Below the pieces are notes generated by a model that had not been told where the DNA came from, did not search any database, and worked only from the letters and a program-made list of their open reading frames with translations. The translations under genes and the position numbers were made by a program. A stretch of 32,743 nucleotides of DNA from Chthoniobacterales bacterium (GTDB taxonomy: Bacteria; Verrucomicrobiota; Verrucomicrobiia; Chthoniobacterales; UBA10450), in contig JAICUQ010000018.1 of the NCBI GenBank assembly GCA_025935755.1, positions 1 to 32,743 on the forward strand, read 5' to 3'. This document shows, piece by piece, positions 1-7,979 of the stretch; the first letter of the stretch is position 1; each line of letters starts with the position of its first letter.

Positions 1-258
1 GCTTCGCTCAGCAGGACAGAAATTTCGTTTGTTCATAATTCGCAGTCATCCCGAGCGAAGCGAGGGACCTCCCAAAACCACACAAAGATCCCGAATAAAC
101 AGATTCGTCGCGTTAAATTGCTTGTTTACGCCAGTGTAGAGAACCACACGGCTTTGGTTCGTCATCATGTAAACGAACAATACCTTCATTCTAATTCGCG
201 AGGTCCTTCGCTTCGCTCAGGATGACAGAAATTTCGTTGTTCATCGTTGCGCAGTCAT
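1..258. repeat. Dispersed intergenic repeat with inverted arms
   Basis: No gene is supported in the first 263 bases. Positions 1-49 and 210-258 are direct copies of about 49 bp with a handful of mismatches. Inside them, 47-72 and 200-225 are inverted copies of a 26-bp sequence built on the words gagcgaagcga and tcgcttcgctc. A related inverted pair lies at 31929-32005. These look like short interspersed, REP-like intergenic elements. The stretch is directly downstream of the ABC ATPase, where a permease gene would be expected, but no permease reading frame is present here. Confidence 0.6.
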
Positions 259-263
259 TGCTA

Positions 264-1220
264 TTAAGCCGCCTTTCTTTCCGCAGCGTGCTTGGCGGAG
301 AGCTGCACAAAAACGTCTTCAAGCGAAGGCCCCATTTCATGGATCTCGACATGAGCGACGCCTACTTTGCGAAGTTGTTCCTCGATCTGAGTCGGCGTGA
401 CTGTTTCATCAACGAGCAAATGCATTGATTGGCCGAAGACTGTGGCAGTGCGAACTCCAGGCATCTCGTGCATGGCGTGAAGTGCCGTGGTCACGTGATC
501 GCAAGTGACGTCGAGCCGCCGGGTCCCGGGTGGATTCACGTCCGGCAGTTTTTTCAATTCATCCGGCTCACCGCACACGATCAACTTCGAAAGATAAATA
601 TAGCCTACGTGATCGCAGCGCTCGGCTTCATCCATGTAGTGAGTCGTCACGAACAGCGTCATGCCTTTCCCCGCGAACTCGAATAGCAGGTCCCAGAGCT
701 CGCGTCGCGCGACCGGATCGATGCCGGCGGTCGGTTCATCGAGGAAAAGCACACTCGGCCTGTGCATCAGCGAACAAGCCATGGCCAGACGTTGACGCCA
801 GCCGCCGGATAACTGTGCAGCGCGTCTGTCGATATAAGGTTCCAAGTGCGTTGTGGCGATCATCTCCTCGCGTCTCTGGTTCAACGCCCGGCCACTCAAG
901 CCATAAAGTTTCCCTGCAAAGATGAGGTTTTCGTTCACGGTTAATTCGTCGTACAACGAAAATTTCTGCGACATGTACCCGATGATTTCCTTGATCGGCT
1001 CTAAATCCCGCACGATGTCGTGGCCGCCTATTCGCGCAGTGCCTTCGGTCGGTTGCAGAATTCCGCATAACATTCGGATCACTGTTGTTTTTCCAGAACC
1101 ATTCGGGCCGAGAAAACCAAAGATTGATCCCTTCCCGACCGTAAAGGAAACGTGATCGACAGCCGTGAAGGTGCCAAAGCGCTTTGTCAGCCCTTCCACT
1201 TCGATCATTGGCGCACTCAT
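264..1220 (-). CDS. ABC transporter ATP-binding protein (ABC-2 type efflux)
   Basis: This is a cytoplasmic ATPase subunit that would power an ABC-2 type exporter. From the ATG at 1220 it has 318 aa. It shows Walker A GPNGSGKT (38-45), a Q-loop at Gln85, the signature LSGGWRQRLA (137-146), Walker B VLFLDEP (157-163) and the switch His194. The C-terminal 100 residues resemble the regulatory tail of CcmA/YbhF/DrrA-like ATPases. A GTG five codons upstream would also be in frame, but the ATG is preferred because the remnant at 1447 begins with the parallel MSEPMIKVEG. It lies downstream of an HlyD-like adaptor and a TetR regulator, a YbhGFSR-like arrangement. No permease follows within the window. 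The substrate is unknown. Confidence 0.93.
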   Translation of the reverse strand: MSAPMIEVEGLTKRFGTFTAVDHVSFTVGKGSIFGFLGPNGSGKTTVIRMLCGILQPTEGTARIGGHDIVRDLEPIKEIIGYMSQKFSLYDELTVNENLIFAGKLYGLSGRALNQRREEMIATTHLEPYIDRRAAQLSGGWRQRLAMACSLMHRPSVLFLDEPTAGIDPVARRELWDLLFEFAGKGMTLFVTTHYMDEAERCDHVGYIYLSKLIVCGEPDELKKLPDVNPPGTRRLDVTCDHVTTALHAMHEMPGVRTATVFGQSMHLLVDETVTPTQIEEQLRKVGVAHVEIHEMGPSLEDVFVQLSAKHAAERKAA

Positions 1221-1351
1221 CGGATCAGTAACCACGAATGGACACGAATGACACCAATTCAGAAGACGCAGCGCGCTGCCCTTTGAGTTTCTTGAAGCAC
1301 TCCCACCGCAAGCATGTTAACAACCGCATCGCGAAACCAATGTTCTTCATC

Positions 1352-1447
1352 TTAAAGAAGGATCTTGTCCGGATTCGTCTGTATTCCTGCAAATTCGTGG
1401 TTCTTTCTCAGCCTCAGCCCTTCCACTTTGATCATGGGTTCACTCAT
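1352..1447 (-). pseudogene. Remnant of the 5' end of a second ABC ATPase gene
   Basis: The reading frame starts MSEPMIKVEGL, nearly the same as MSAPMIEVEGL at the start of the intact ATPase downstream. At DNA level 1415-1447 matches 1188-1220 at 29 of 33 bases. After residue 11 similarity ends and the frame stops after 31 codons, with no Walker motifs. Operons of this type often carry two ATPase genes in tandem, so a first ATPase was probably deleted down to its start. A small local duplication of the start region is the alternative. Confidence 0.6.
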
Positions 1448-1484
1448 TGAAATAATTAGGAAAACAGGAAAGGGTGGAACGCGT

Positions 1485-1537
1485 TGTCCACAACGCGTTG
1501 TCACAGGCCCAGCCATCGGCTTGGGGACAAGCCGATC
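1485..1537. repeat. Intergenic hairpin and repeated AACGCGTTGT words
   Basis: Between the HlyD gene and the ATPase remnant, the word aacgcgttgt occurs twice in close succession (about 1478-1502). It is followed by a perfect 9-bp stem, atcggcttg at 1515-1523 pairing with caagccgat at 1528-1536 around a 4-base loop. There is no T-run, so it is not a typical intrinsic terminator. It looks like a dispersed intergenic repeat. Confidence 0.45.
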
Positions 1538-1572
1538 CACCTTCGCTTTCCTGATTCATCGATTCGACTTCC

Positions 1573-2445
1573 TCATTTCACACCTGGAAAGTAAACATCG
1601 GCTGCCATTCCGGCGCGCAGACGATCATCGTCGTTAGGCAAACGGACCTTCACGCCAAAGACTTGTTTGATGCGGTCAGCAACTGTTTGGACATTGCGCG
1701 GCGTAAACTCGGCCTGCCGGCTGATCTGCTCGACTACGCCTTGGAAATCGGTGTGCGGGAACGAATCAACACGGACCCGGACCTGCTCGCCTAATTTGAT
1801 CAACCCTAGCCAGGATTCCGGGACATAAACGCGAACCCAGAGATGTCCCGTCAACAGCAGAGTGGCCACTTCATGGTTCGCTGGCAGCACATCGCCCACT
1901 TTAACGCTCAATACCTCGAGAACCGATTCCGCCGGCGCAATCACCTGCATTTCGGCCAGCTGCGAATCGATATCCGCGAGTTGGGCACGCGCCTGTGCGA
2001 CGCGCATCTTAGCCGCCGCCACATTCTTCTCCTGCGTTTTGGCCGCACTGTCGGCGCGTTCCGCGTCGGTGGATGACACTACCCGGCGCTGCAGCAGCTC
2101 CTGCTGGCGGCGCGCATCGTCCCGCAGGAAGACCAGTTGCGCAGCCTGCGCGTCGGCATCGTGGACCGCGGTGTCGATTTGCGCAGACGCAAGATCACGT
2201 CGTGCTCGCAGCTCCGATGCATCGAGTTGTACGATCACCTGGCCTTCGTGCAGGCGATCCCCTTCTTGAGCCAAAATCTTTTCCACCCGGCCGCCAGCGC
2301 GCGGACCCACATGTGCTTCATCTACTTCAATAGTGCCGGAGACAGCATTCTTTCGAGTGTCGCAGCCACCCAGCAAGAGCAGCATTGCAAGGAGTCCAGC
2401 CAGGCAGAGCCACAGTGCGAAATGCCTAACAACAGATGGGTTCAC
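1573..2445 (-). CDS. HlyD/YbhG-like membrane fusion lipoprotein
   Basis: This is the periplasmic adaptor subunit of an ABC efflux pump, linking the inner-membrane transporter to an outer-membrane channel. The 290-aa product starts at a GTG. It has a signal peptide with lipobox LLGGC (lipidated Cys28), a biotinyl-lipoyl-like half motif (about 40-77, GRVEKILAQEGD), a long Ala/Gln/Arg-rich coiled coil (about 78-165), and a beta-barrel domain (about 200-285). The GTG start overlaps the stop of the TetR gene by 4 nt (GTGA), indicating translational coupling. The family assignment is strong; the exported compound cannot be told from sequence. Confidence 0.92.
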   Translation of the reverse strand: MNPSVVRHFALWLCLAGLLAMLLLLGGCDTRKNAVSGTIEVDEAHVGPRAGGRVEKILAQEGDRLHEGQVIVQLDASELRARRDLASAQIDTAVHDADAQAAQLVFLRDDARRQQELLQRRVVSSTDAERADSAAKTQEKNVAAAKMRVAQARAQLADIDSQLAEMQVIAPAESVLEVLSVKVGDVLPANHEVATLLLTGHLWVRVYVPESWLGLIKLGEQVRVRVDSFPHTDFQGVVEQISRQAEFTPRNVQTVADRIKQVFGVKVRLPNDDDRLRAGMAADVYFPGVK

Positions 2446-3068
2446 GATTTCCGTCCTTTTGGCGTTAGCGCGCCTTCGAGAACAATCTTGAGGATGCCGG
2501 TGTAGCCTTCTTTTGGCATCATTCCAAGCTCCTCCATCTTTGGCGGGTTCATGATCGATTGAACCATTGCCAGCAGGATCTCGACGATCAGCTTGGCGGG
2601 AATATCCTTCCGCACCATTCCCACTCTTTGCCCGTCGACAAAAAATCTGCCCATGTAGCGTTGAATCAGCGCGCGGCGCCGGCGCTCGACCAGTTTGAAT
2701 ACATCGGGGGCTTTCTGGCGCATGTCGCGTACGAACGGCGGCTTGATCTCATCCAGTTCACGTTGCGTTCCCGCTAACAGGTTGCGCAAGGTCGCCGGGA
2801 AATCGTCGGGGTGCGCGCGTGTAACTTCCTTCAGGGTCGCTTCGACGCTTGTTAATTTGTCGGCGAGCACAGCCTCAAGGAGATCAAATTTCCCGGGGAA
2901 ATGGGCGTACAGCGTTTTCTTGCTGATCCCCAATTCCTCCGCCAGATCGTCCATGGTCACGCGGCGGAATCCGTGGCTGAAGAAGTGCGTGCGCGCGGCA
3001 TTCACTATTTGTTGCCGAACCGACGACTTCTTCTGTCCGGCAGAGCGTGATTTCTTCAAGCGATTCAT
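2442..3068 (-). CDS. TetR family transcriptional regulator
   Basis: This is a DNA-binding repressor that probably controls the efflux operon it heads. From the ATG at 3068 it has 208 aa. A basic N-terminus leads into the TetR helix-turn-helix (about 19-65), with TMDDLAEELGISKKTLYAHF at 38-57, and then a helical ligand-binding domain. The frame is open further upstream, to 3152, but that extension would run through an inverted repeat at 3088-3113 that looks like the operator, so the internal ATG is preferred. It overlaps the HlyD gene by 4 nt. The context is the same as for YbhR/CecR-type regulators of YbhGFSR-like pumps. The inducer is unknown. Confidence 0.9.
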   Translation of the reverse strand: MNRLKKSRSAGQKKSSVRQQIVNAARTHFFSHGFRRVTMDDLAEELGISKKTLYAHFPGKFDLLEAVLADKLTSVEATLKEVTRAHPDDFPATLRNLLAGTQRELDEIKPPFVRDMRQKAPDVFKLVERRRRALIQRYMGRFFVDGQRVGMVRKDIPAKLIVEILLAMVQSIMNPPKMEELGMMPKEGYTGILKIVLEGALTPKGRKS

Positions 3069-3087
3069 CCTGCGGTTGTTCACTGTA

Positions 3088-3113
3088 GAAACTAATGTGG
3101 TGTAAATAGTTTC
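3088..3113. promoter_or_regulatory. Putative TetR operator (inverted repeat)
   Basis: GAAACTA at 3088-3094 and TAGTTTC at 3107-3113 form a perfect 7-bp inverted repeat with a 12-bp spacer, ending 20 bases upstream of the regulator's ATG. Size and place fit autoregulation by the TetR protein. Binding is inferred only. Confidence 0.5.
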
Positions 3114-3189
3114 CTTCACAACAGAATTCTTTCCAGACGGCGGTTTCCGCATGCAGCTCTGCTGGAAGTGCCGAAGTCGAACAGCGAAA

Positions 3190-3507
3190 CTATGATTTCT
3201 TTTTTACAGGACTGACAGAGATCGCATCGCCCTGAAAAATCTGCGGGTATTTACTTTTCAGTTCGGCCTTTTCGATTTCGGTCCTGCCTTGCAGCAACAT
3301 GGCCCCGACGGCTTTCACACGAGCTGGTGAGAACTCGTTTAAGAGGAGAGAACGAGCCTCTTCCCGATTGAGCATCGTCCCCAAATTCCTGGCGTGCTCC
3401 GCACCGGACTGCCCGGTTAAATCCAGCGATAACATCAACCGCGTCGTATCAGCGGAATCGTTTTCGGTTTGCGTTCCTTTCGCCAGTCGCCGGTAGTGCA
3501 GTCCCAT
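3190..3507 (-). CDS. Hypothetical protein, 105 aa
   Basis: I do not recognise this gene. It starts at an ATG at 3507; two TTG codons just upstream (3519 and 3516) are also in frame. The product is hydrophilic and helix-prone, with no signal peptide or membrane segment, and ends with a basic tail (SPVKKKS). The central part contains LNREEARSLLLNEFSPARVKAVGAMLLQGRTE. It lies between the efflux operon and the divergent exported protein at 3561. It could be the C-terminal piece of a larger decayed gene. That it is a real gene is likely but not certain. Confidence 0.5.
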   Translation of the reverse strand: MGLHYRRLAKGTQTENDSADTTRLMLSLDLTGQSGAEHARNLGTMLNREEARSLLLNEFSPARVKAVGAMLLQGRTEIEKAELKSKYPQIFQGDAISVSPVKKKS

Positions 3508-3560
3508 TAAAGGCAACAAATCCTAGGCAAAAAGCTGTCCCGCCGATACAAACGAATTTT

Positions 3561-4400
3561 GTGAACGTCAAAACCGCAGCAGCACTAATTAGTTTTCTCG
3601 CGTTATCAAACGCCGCGACCACCAGCGCAGCGGATGTACACCCAATTATTGAAATTGAGACAGGCTACTTTTTCGGTGGAAGCCAGAGCGGGAAATGGAT
3701 CAAAGCCAATCGCGCTTCGAAATTGACTGGCGAGAAGACAACTTACCAGGTCTACGGCCTAACGAAACAGGCAGGCCAAATCACGGCAGGCAAACCGAAA
3801 TCTGCCGATGAGCCGTGCCCCGACACATTGATGGTTTCCCTGTCGTCAAAACCCCAGGATGGCGTGATCGGACTAGCCGCACCATGGAACGCTTTGCCAA
3901 GAACCCCTGCAGTCGCTGATGTCACTCAATCCGTTTATCAGGACGCCGTGCGCGATTTTTTGAAGACCCGCGGAGTCGCAGATCCAAAAGTGCGAATTAC
4001 ACGTATCCTTCGGGTTGATCTGGAAGGCGATGGCGAGGAAGAAGTCCTGATCAGCGCGACAAACTATCTTACCAACGAGAAATCTGCTGACACATCCGGC
4101 GCGTTGTTCCCTGAAGCTCCGATTCAGGCTCCCAAGCAGGGAAGTTACTCGATTGTCATTCTGCGGCGCGTCGTCGACGGAAATGTTCAAACCAAACTTG
4201 TAACGGGTGAAATCTACGCCAGGGCAGACGAATCGGTTGCACCGAACGTTTACAATGTCGCTGCAGTTCTCGACTTGAATGGCGATGGAAAACTCGAAGT
4301 GATTGTTCACTCCTTTTACTACGAAGGCGGCCAAACTACCATTTATCGTTGCGAGCCGGACAAAATCGAGGCCGCGCTCTCGGTGGAATGCGGAGCGTAG
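3561..4400 (+). CDS. Exported protein with two FG-GAP/EF-hand-like motifs (copy 1)
   Basis: This 279-aa protein from a GTG start has a signal peptide (about 1-24, cleavage near SAA-DV) and so acts outside the cytoplasm. Two acidic turns, DLEGDGEEE (153-161) and DLNGDGKLE (238-246), are each embedded in a hydrophobic strand (EVLISA, EVIVHS). This is the pattern of calcium-binding FG-GAP or dockerin-like loops. Cys86, Cys264 and Cys277 could form disulfides. It is a clear paralogue of the gene at 6418, with the same length, the shared words WNALPRTP and DAVRDFLKT, and the same C-terminal CGA. The two copies flank recQ. Its function is unknown. Confidence 0.85.
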   Translation: MNVKTAAALISFLALSNAATTSAADVHPIIEIETGYFFGGSQSGKWIKANRASKLTGEKTTYQVYGLTKQAGQITAGKPKSADEPCPDTLMVSLSSKPQDGVIGLAAPWNALPRTPAVADVTQSVYQDAVRDFLKTRGVADPKVRITRILRVDLEGDGEEEVLISATNYLTNEKSADTSGALFPEAPIQAPKQGSYSIVILRRVVDGNVQTKLVTGEIYARADESVAPNVYNVAAVLDLNGDGKLEVIVHSFYYEGGQTTIYRCEPDKIEAALSVECGA

Positions 4401-4485
4401 ACAAGGAAGGACGACTTCAAAGCTGTCGGTTGCGTCTGGAGCAAATTGGCTGGCCGAATTGCACGCGTCGTTTTACTAGAAAGGC

Positions 4486-6342
4486 GTGGAATTACTCGGC
4501 GCACTGAAAAAGCATTTCGGCTACGATCAATTCCGGCCGTTGCAGCGGGAAATCATCGAAGATGCACTTGCCGGGCAGGACGCATTTGTGCTGATGCCGA
4601 CCGGTGGAGGGAAGTCGCTGTGCTTTCAACTGCCGGCATTGATGCGCGGTGGACTAACGATTGTCGTGTCGCCGCTGATTGCGCTCATGAAGGATCAGGT
4701 TGACGCGTTACAAGCCAGTGGAATTCCGGCAACATATCTGAATTCAACGCTGGATCGCGAAGAAGCGAAGGCGCGCTGGCGCGGTTTGCACCGCGGCGAA
4801 TATCGCATGCTATACGTCGCCCCGGAGCGATTGATGCTGGATACATTCCTCGAGCGCGCACTGAACTGGAACATTGCCCGATTCGCCATCGACGAAGCGC
4901 ATTGCATCAGCGAATGGGGCCATGATTTCCGCCCGGAGTATCGCGAGCTCAAGAAACTGCGAAAACATCTGCCCGATGTCCCGATTATGGCGCTCACCGC
5001 CACCGCGACTGAGCGCGTGCGCGCCGATATCATCAAGGAACTAAAATTGCGTGACCCCCGGGAATACGTAGCCAGCTTCAACCGGCCGAATCTAACGTAT
5101 CGTGTGGTACCAAAAAAAGATCCGTACCAACAGTTGCTCGAGTTCATTCGCAGCCGGCCTAACGACAGTGGCATCATTTATTGTGCCAGCCGAAAGAGCA
5201 CCGAATCGATCGCGCGAAATTTGAATGAAGATGGAATTGCCGCAAAACCATACCACGCGGGACTAACAACTCCCGAGCGCACAAAACATCAGGATGCGTT
5301 TCTGCGCGACGACGTGCGCGTGATCACTGCGACGATCGCGTTCGGCATGGGCATCAACAAGCCGAACGTGCGTTTTGTCGTGCATTACGATCTGCCGAAA
5401 AACATTGAAAGCTATTACCAGGAGACTGGACGGGCCGGACGCGACGGGCTGCCGAGTGAGTGCGTGCTGCTGTTTAGCCCGGGTGACGTCGCCAAGCAAT
5501 TGCATTTCATCGAGGAAAAGTCGGAGAGCGAAGCACGCATAGCTCGCGCGCAGCTTCAGCAGATGGTTCACTACGCGGAAAGTCGCGAATGCCGACGAAC
5601 CGAGCTTCTGAAGTACTTCGGCGAATCATACCCTTCCATGGCTGAAGTGGCCGGAGGCCAGGCAGTGCCTTTACAGCATTCGTGTGAGAGCTGCGACAAC
5701 TGTTTGCAGCCGCGCGAAACGTTCGACGGAACAGTGCACGCGCAAAAATTCCTTTCCTGCGTGTACCGCATCCACGCGAAACACGGATTTGGATTTGGTT
5801 TGGGTCACGTTGTCGATGTGCTCCGTGGCGCGGACACAGAGGCGATCAGGCAACGCGGGCACAATGAGTTGTCCACTTACGGCATCGGCGGCGAATTGAA
5901 GCGAGCTGAATGGCAGGCAATCGGCCGCGAACTGTTGCGGTTGGGCCTGGTCGAGTGCGCACCCGGCAAGTTTGCGACTTTGTGGCTTACGCCTGCCGGT
6001 CTGGAAACATTGCGAAAAAGGACACCGATCGTTTTAACGAAGCAAATCCACATCGCGGAGAAAAGCGCGCGAATCAAACGAGGAGCGATCGAATGCGACG
6101 AAGTTTTGTTCGACCGGTTGCGTCGCCTTCGCCGCAAACTTGCCGACCAACGCGGTGTCCCCGCCTACATCATTTTCTCGGATGTTTCACTGCGCGAAAT
6201 GGCACGACAGTATCCGACCAATTCAACCCAGTTTCGCCGCATTCCCGGCGTCGGCGAACAAAAGCTGAAGGATTTCGGAGAAGCATTCCTGAGCGAAATC
6301 GACAGCCATCTGGCCACAAATCATCGCAGATCGTGTTTTTAA
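4486..6342 (+). CDS. recQ: ATP-dependent DNA helicase RecQ
   Basis: This is a 3'-5' superfamily 2 DNA helicase acting in recombination and replication-fork repair. The 618-aa product has the Q-motif region FRPLQ (16-20), Walker A TGGGKS (39-44), DEAH (136-139) within the RecQ-typical aromatic-rich loop HCISEWGHDFRP, motif III ALTATA (169-174), and motif VI QETGRAGRDG (312-321). The zinc-binding cysteines 369, 400, 403 and 406 are present. A winged-helix RQC region (about 410-515) and a C-terminal HRDC domain (about 541-608) follow. The length is normal for bacterial RecQ. The start is a GTG preceded by AGAAAGG. It lies between two paralogous exported-protein genes on the same strand, with no obvious functional link to them. 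Confidence 0.97.
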   Translation: MELLGALKKHFGYDQFRPLQREIIEDALAGQDAFVLMPTGGGKSLCFQLPALMRGGLTIVVSPLIALMKDQVDALQASGIPATYLNSTLDREEAKARWRGLHRGEYRMLYVAPERLMLDTFLERALNWNIARFAIDEAHCISEWGHDFRPEYRELKKLRKHLPDVPIMALTATATERVRADIIKELKLRDPREYVASFNRPNLTYRVVPKKDPYQQLLEFIRSRPNDSGIIYCASRKSTESIARNLNEDGIAAKPYHAGLTTPERTKHQDAFLRDDVRVITATIAFGMGINKPNVRFVVHYDLPKNIESYYQETGRAGRDGLPSECVLLFSPGDVAKQLHFIEEKSESEARIARAQLQQMVHYAESRECRRTELLKYFGESYPSMAEVAGGQAVPLQHSCESCDNCLQPRETFDGTVHAQKFLSCVYRIHAKHGFGFGLGHVVDVLRGADTEAIRQRGHNELSTYGIGGELKRAEWQAIGRELLRLGLVECAPGKFATLWLTPAGLETLRKRTPIVLTKQIHIAEKSARIKRGAIECDEVLFDRLRRLRRKLADQRGVPAYIIFSDVSLREMARQYPTNSTQFRRIPGVGEQKLKDFGEAFLSEIDSHLATNHRRSCF

Positions 6343-6417
6343 AAACAGCGACATTCCACGCTTGAAACGTCTTACTGAATTGATGAAAAACGAGGAGTCA
6401 CGAACGAAGACGCGACC

Positions 6418-7257
6418 GTGTTAAAACCTACAGTCGAAAGAACTCTTGTTGTCGCCACCGCCTCTCTGATCTGCGCGGAGGCTTCGCTGGCAGGCGATCT
6501 CCATCCAATCGTGGAGGCCAAGAGCGGATATCTTTTCGGTGCGATATCTAATGGAAAGCCGATCAAAGCGGCTCAAACAGCGAAATCGCTCTCTGATGAG
6601 ACTACCTATCGAGTGTACGGTTTAACCCAGGCACTCGGCAATGCCAAAGGCGGCAAACCAGAACCACCGGAAGCAGCCCCGTGTGAAGAGATCTTGCTCG
6701 TCCCGCTGTCGCCAAAGCCGGAGAAAGGCGTGATTGCAATTGCAGCGGCGTGGAATGCGTTACCGCGAACGCCAAAAGTGATCGATACAACACAAAAAGC
6801 CTATGTTGATGCGGTGCGCGATTTTTTGAAAACAAAGGGAATCGAACAAGCCAAGGTGATGATCGATAATATCGTGCGTGTTGACCTGGACGGCGACGGC
6901 GAAGAAGAAGTCCTGATAAGCGCCACAAATTATTTGAGCAAGGACGGGAGTGTACCGATGAGATCGCCGGCTGGAACTTATTCGATGGTATTGTTGCGGC
7001 GGGTGGTTTCAGGAAAAGTCGAGACACGGATGATCGCAGGCGAACTTCACCCCAAGGCTTACTCGAGAAAGGGACCCGACGACGCGAGCTTCGATGCGCC
7101 GAACGCTTACAAGGTGATCGCTGTGCTGGATCTGGACGGAGATGGAAAAATGGAAATTGTGGTCGGTTCGAATTATTACGAGGGCGAAGAAATCACCATT
7201 TATTCCTGCGATCCGAAGAACAATCAGCCGTTACTTTCCGTCGCGTGCGGCGCGTAA
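6418..7257 (+). CDS. Exported protein with two FG-GAP/EF-hand-like motifs (copy 2)
   Basis: This is the 279-aa paralogue of the gene at 3561, on the other side of recQ. It has a GTG start and a signal peptide (about 1-26, near SLA-GD). The metal-binding-like loops are closer to consensus here: DLDGDGEEE (156-164) and DLDGDGKME (238-246). The shared conserved words are WNALPRTP (112-119) and DAVRDFLKT (131-139). The linker between the two loops is the main place where the copies differ. Stop to the next ATG is 7 nt, so it is probably co-transcribed with the gene at 7265. Function is unknown; an extracellular or periplasmic calcium-binding role is only suggested. Confidence 0.85.
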   Translation: MLKPTVERTLVVATASLICAEASLAGDLHPIVEAKSGYLFGAISNGKPIKAAQTAKSLSDETTYRVYGLTQALGNAKGGKPEPPEAAPCEEILLVPLSPKPEKGVIAIAAAWNALPRTPKVIDTTQKAYVDAVRDFLKTKGIEQAKVMIDNIVRVDLDGDGEEEVLISATNYLSKDGSVPMRSPAGTYSMVLLRRVVSGKVETRMIAGELHPKAYSRKGPDDASFDAPNAYKVIAVLDLDGDGKMEIVVGSNYYEGEEITIYSCDPKNNQPLLSVACGA

Positions 7258-7264
7258 TAGAACC

Positions 7265-7846
7265 ATGAGAAGTCTGGCGTTACTCGCGGTCGTCCTGACC
7301 AGTAATTTCCTGGTTCCATCAATCGAAGCCAAAGACATCATTAGAGACAAGTCCCCCGACGGTGAATTTGCGCTGGAAATCACAAAAGAGGATGAAGGCT
7401 GGGCCGCTGCGATCATAAATGTCAAAACCAACCAAAACGTCGTGGGACTGGACATTTACCAGAATTTCACCGAGGACGCGCACCTGGTCTGGTCAGGCGA
7501 CTCACAACGGGTCGCATTTTTCGAGCCGGACCGCCGCGGTGGCAGCACTACAGTATATTTTCGAAAAGGCTCGAGCTTCGACGAAATCTCCCTGACGGAA
7601 CTTGATTTCCCCGACTGCGAGGAGAAGGCATCTGAACAGGATAGCAACGACAAATTCCTGAAAGCCATCGAGTCCACTACGAAGCCGGTAAAGTGGTTAT
7701 CTTCCGGGGAACTGCTACTCGAACAACACTTCGAATCGCAGATGGAGAGCGGCGCGACTCGCCATTGTGGCCAGACAGTTACAATTGCTTTTGATTCGAG
7801 TCACAAACCATCAGTGAGCAACGCAAAGCGAATGGCTAAGCCGTAA
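7265..7846 (+). CDS. Exported protein of unknown function, 'SPDGEF' family
   Basis: The 193-aa product starts at ATG 7265, which gives a proper signal peptide (MRSLALLAVVLTSNFLVPSIEA). The frame is open further upstream but there it overlaps the previous gene. The mature part contains SPDGEFALE and LVWSGDSQRVAFF, two segments like single blades of TolB/WD40-type propellers. The gene at 10376 on the other strand has the matching SPDGKWELR and IVWAADSKRFAFN, so the two are distant relatives. Two cysteines (CEE, HCGQT) may pair. It is the last gene of the plus-strand run and converges on the TPR gene at 7980. No biochemical role is known. Confidence 0.8.
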   Translation: MRSLALLAVVLTSNFLVPSIEAKDIIRDKSPDGEFALEITKEDEGWAAAIINVKTNQNVVGLDIYQNFTEDAHLVWSGDSQRVAFFEPDRRGGSTTVYFRKGSSFDEISLTELDFPDCEEKASEQDSNDKFLKAIESTTKPVKWLSSGELLLEQHFESQMESGATRHCGQTVTIAFDSSHKPSVSNAKRMAKP

Positions 7847-7979
7847 GCTTTTCACGCGTGGTCCGAGTTCAAAAGTTCCGGTCATCGAGAGGCGTTTCGA
7901 TCCTCCCCATTGCTAAGTCGCACAGAAATTGGAAACGACGCCAGCCTAACTAGTCGTCGCTCTTGCAAAAGGAGAACGT

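Noticed and set aside
7847-7979. Terminator between convergent genes
   Set aside because: Some short self-complementary words (cgacg/cgtcg) are present, but there is no stable stem followed by a T-run.
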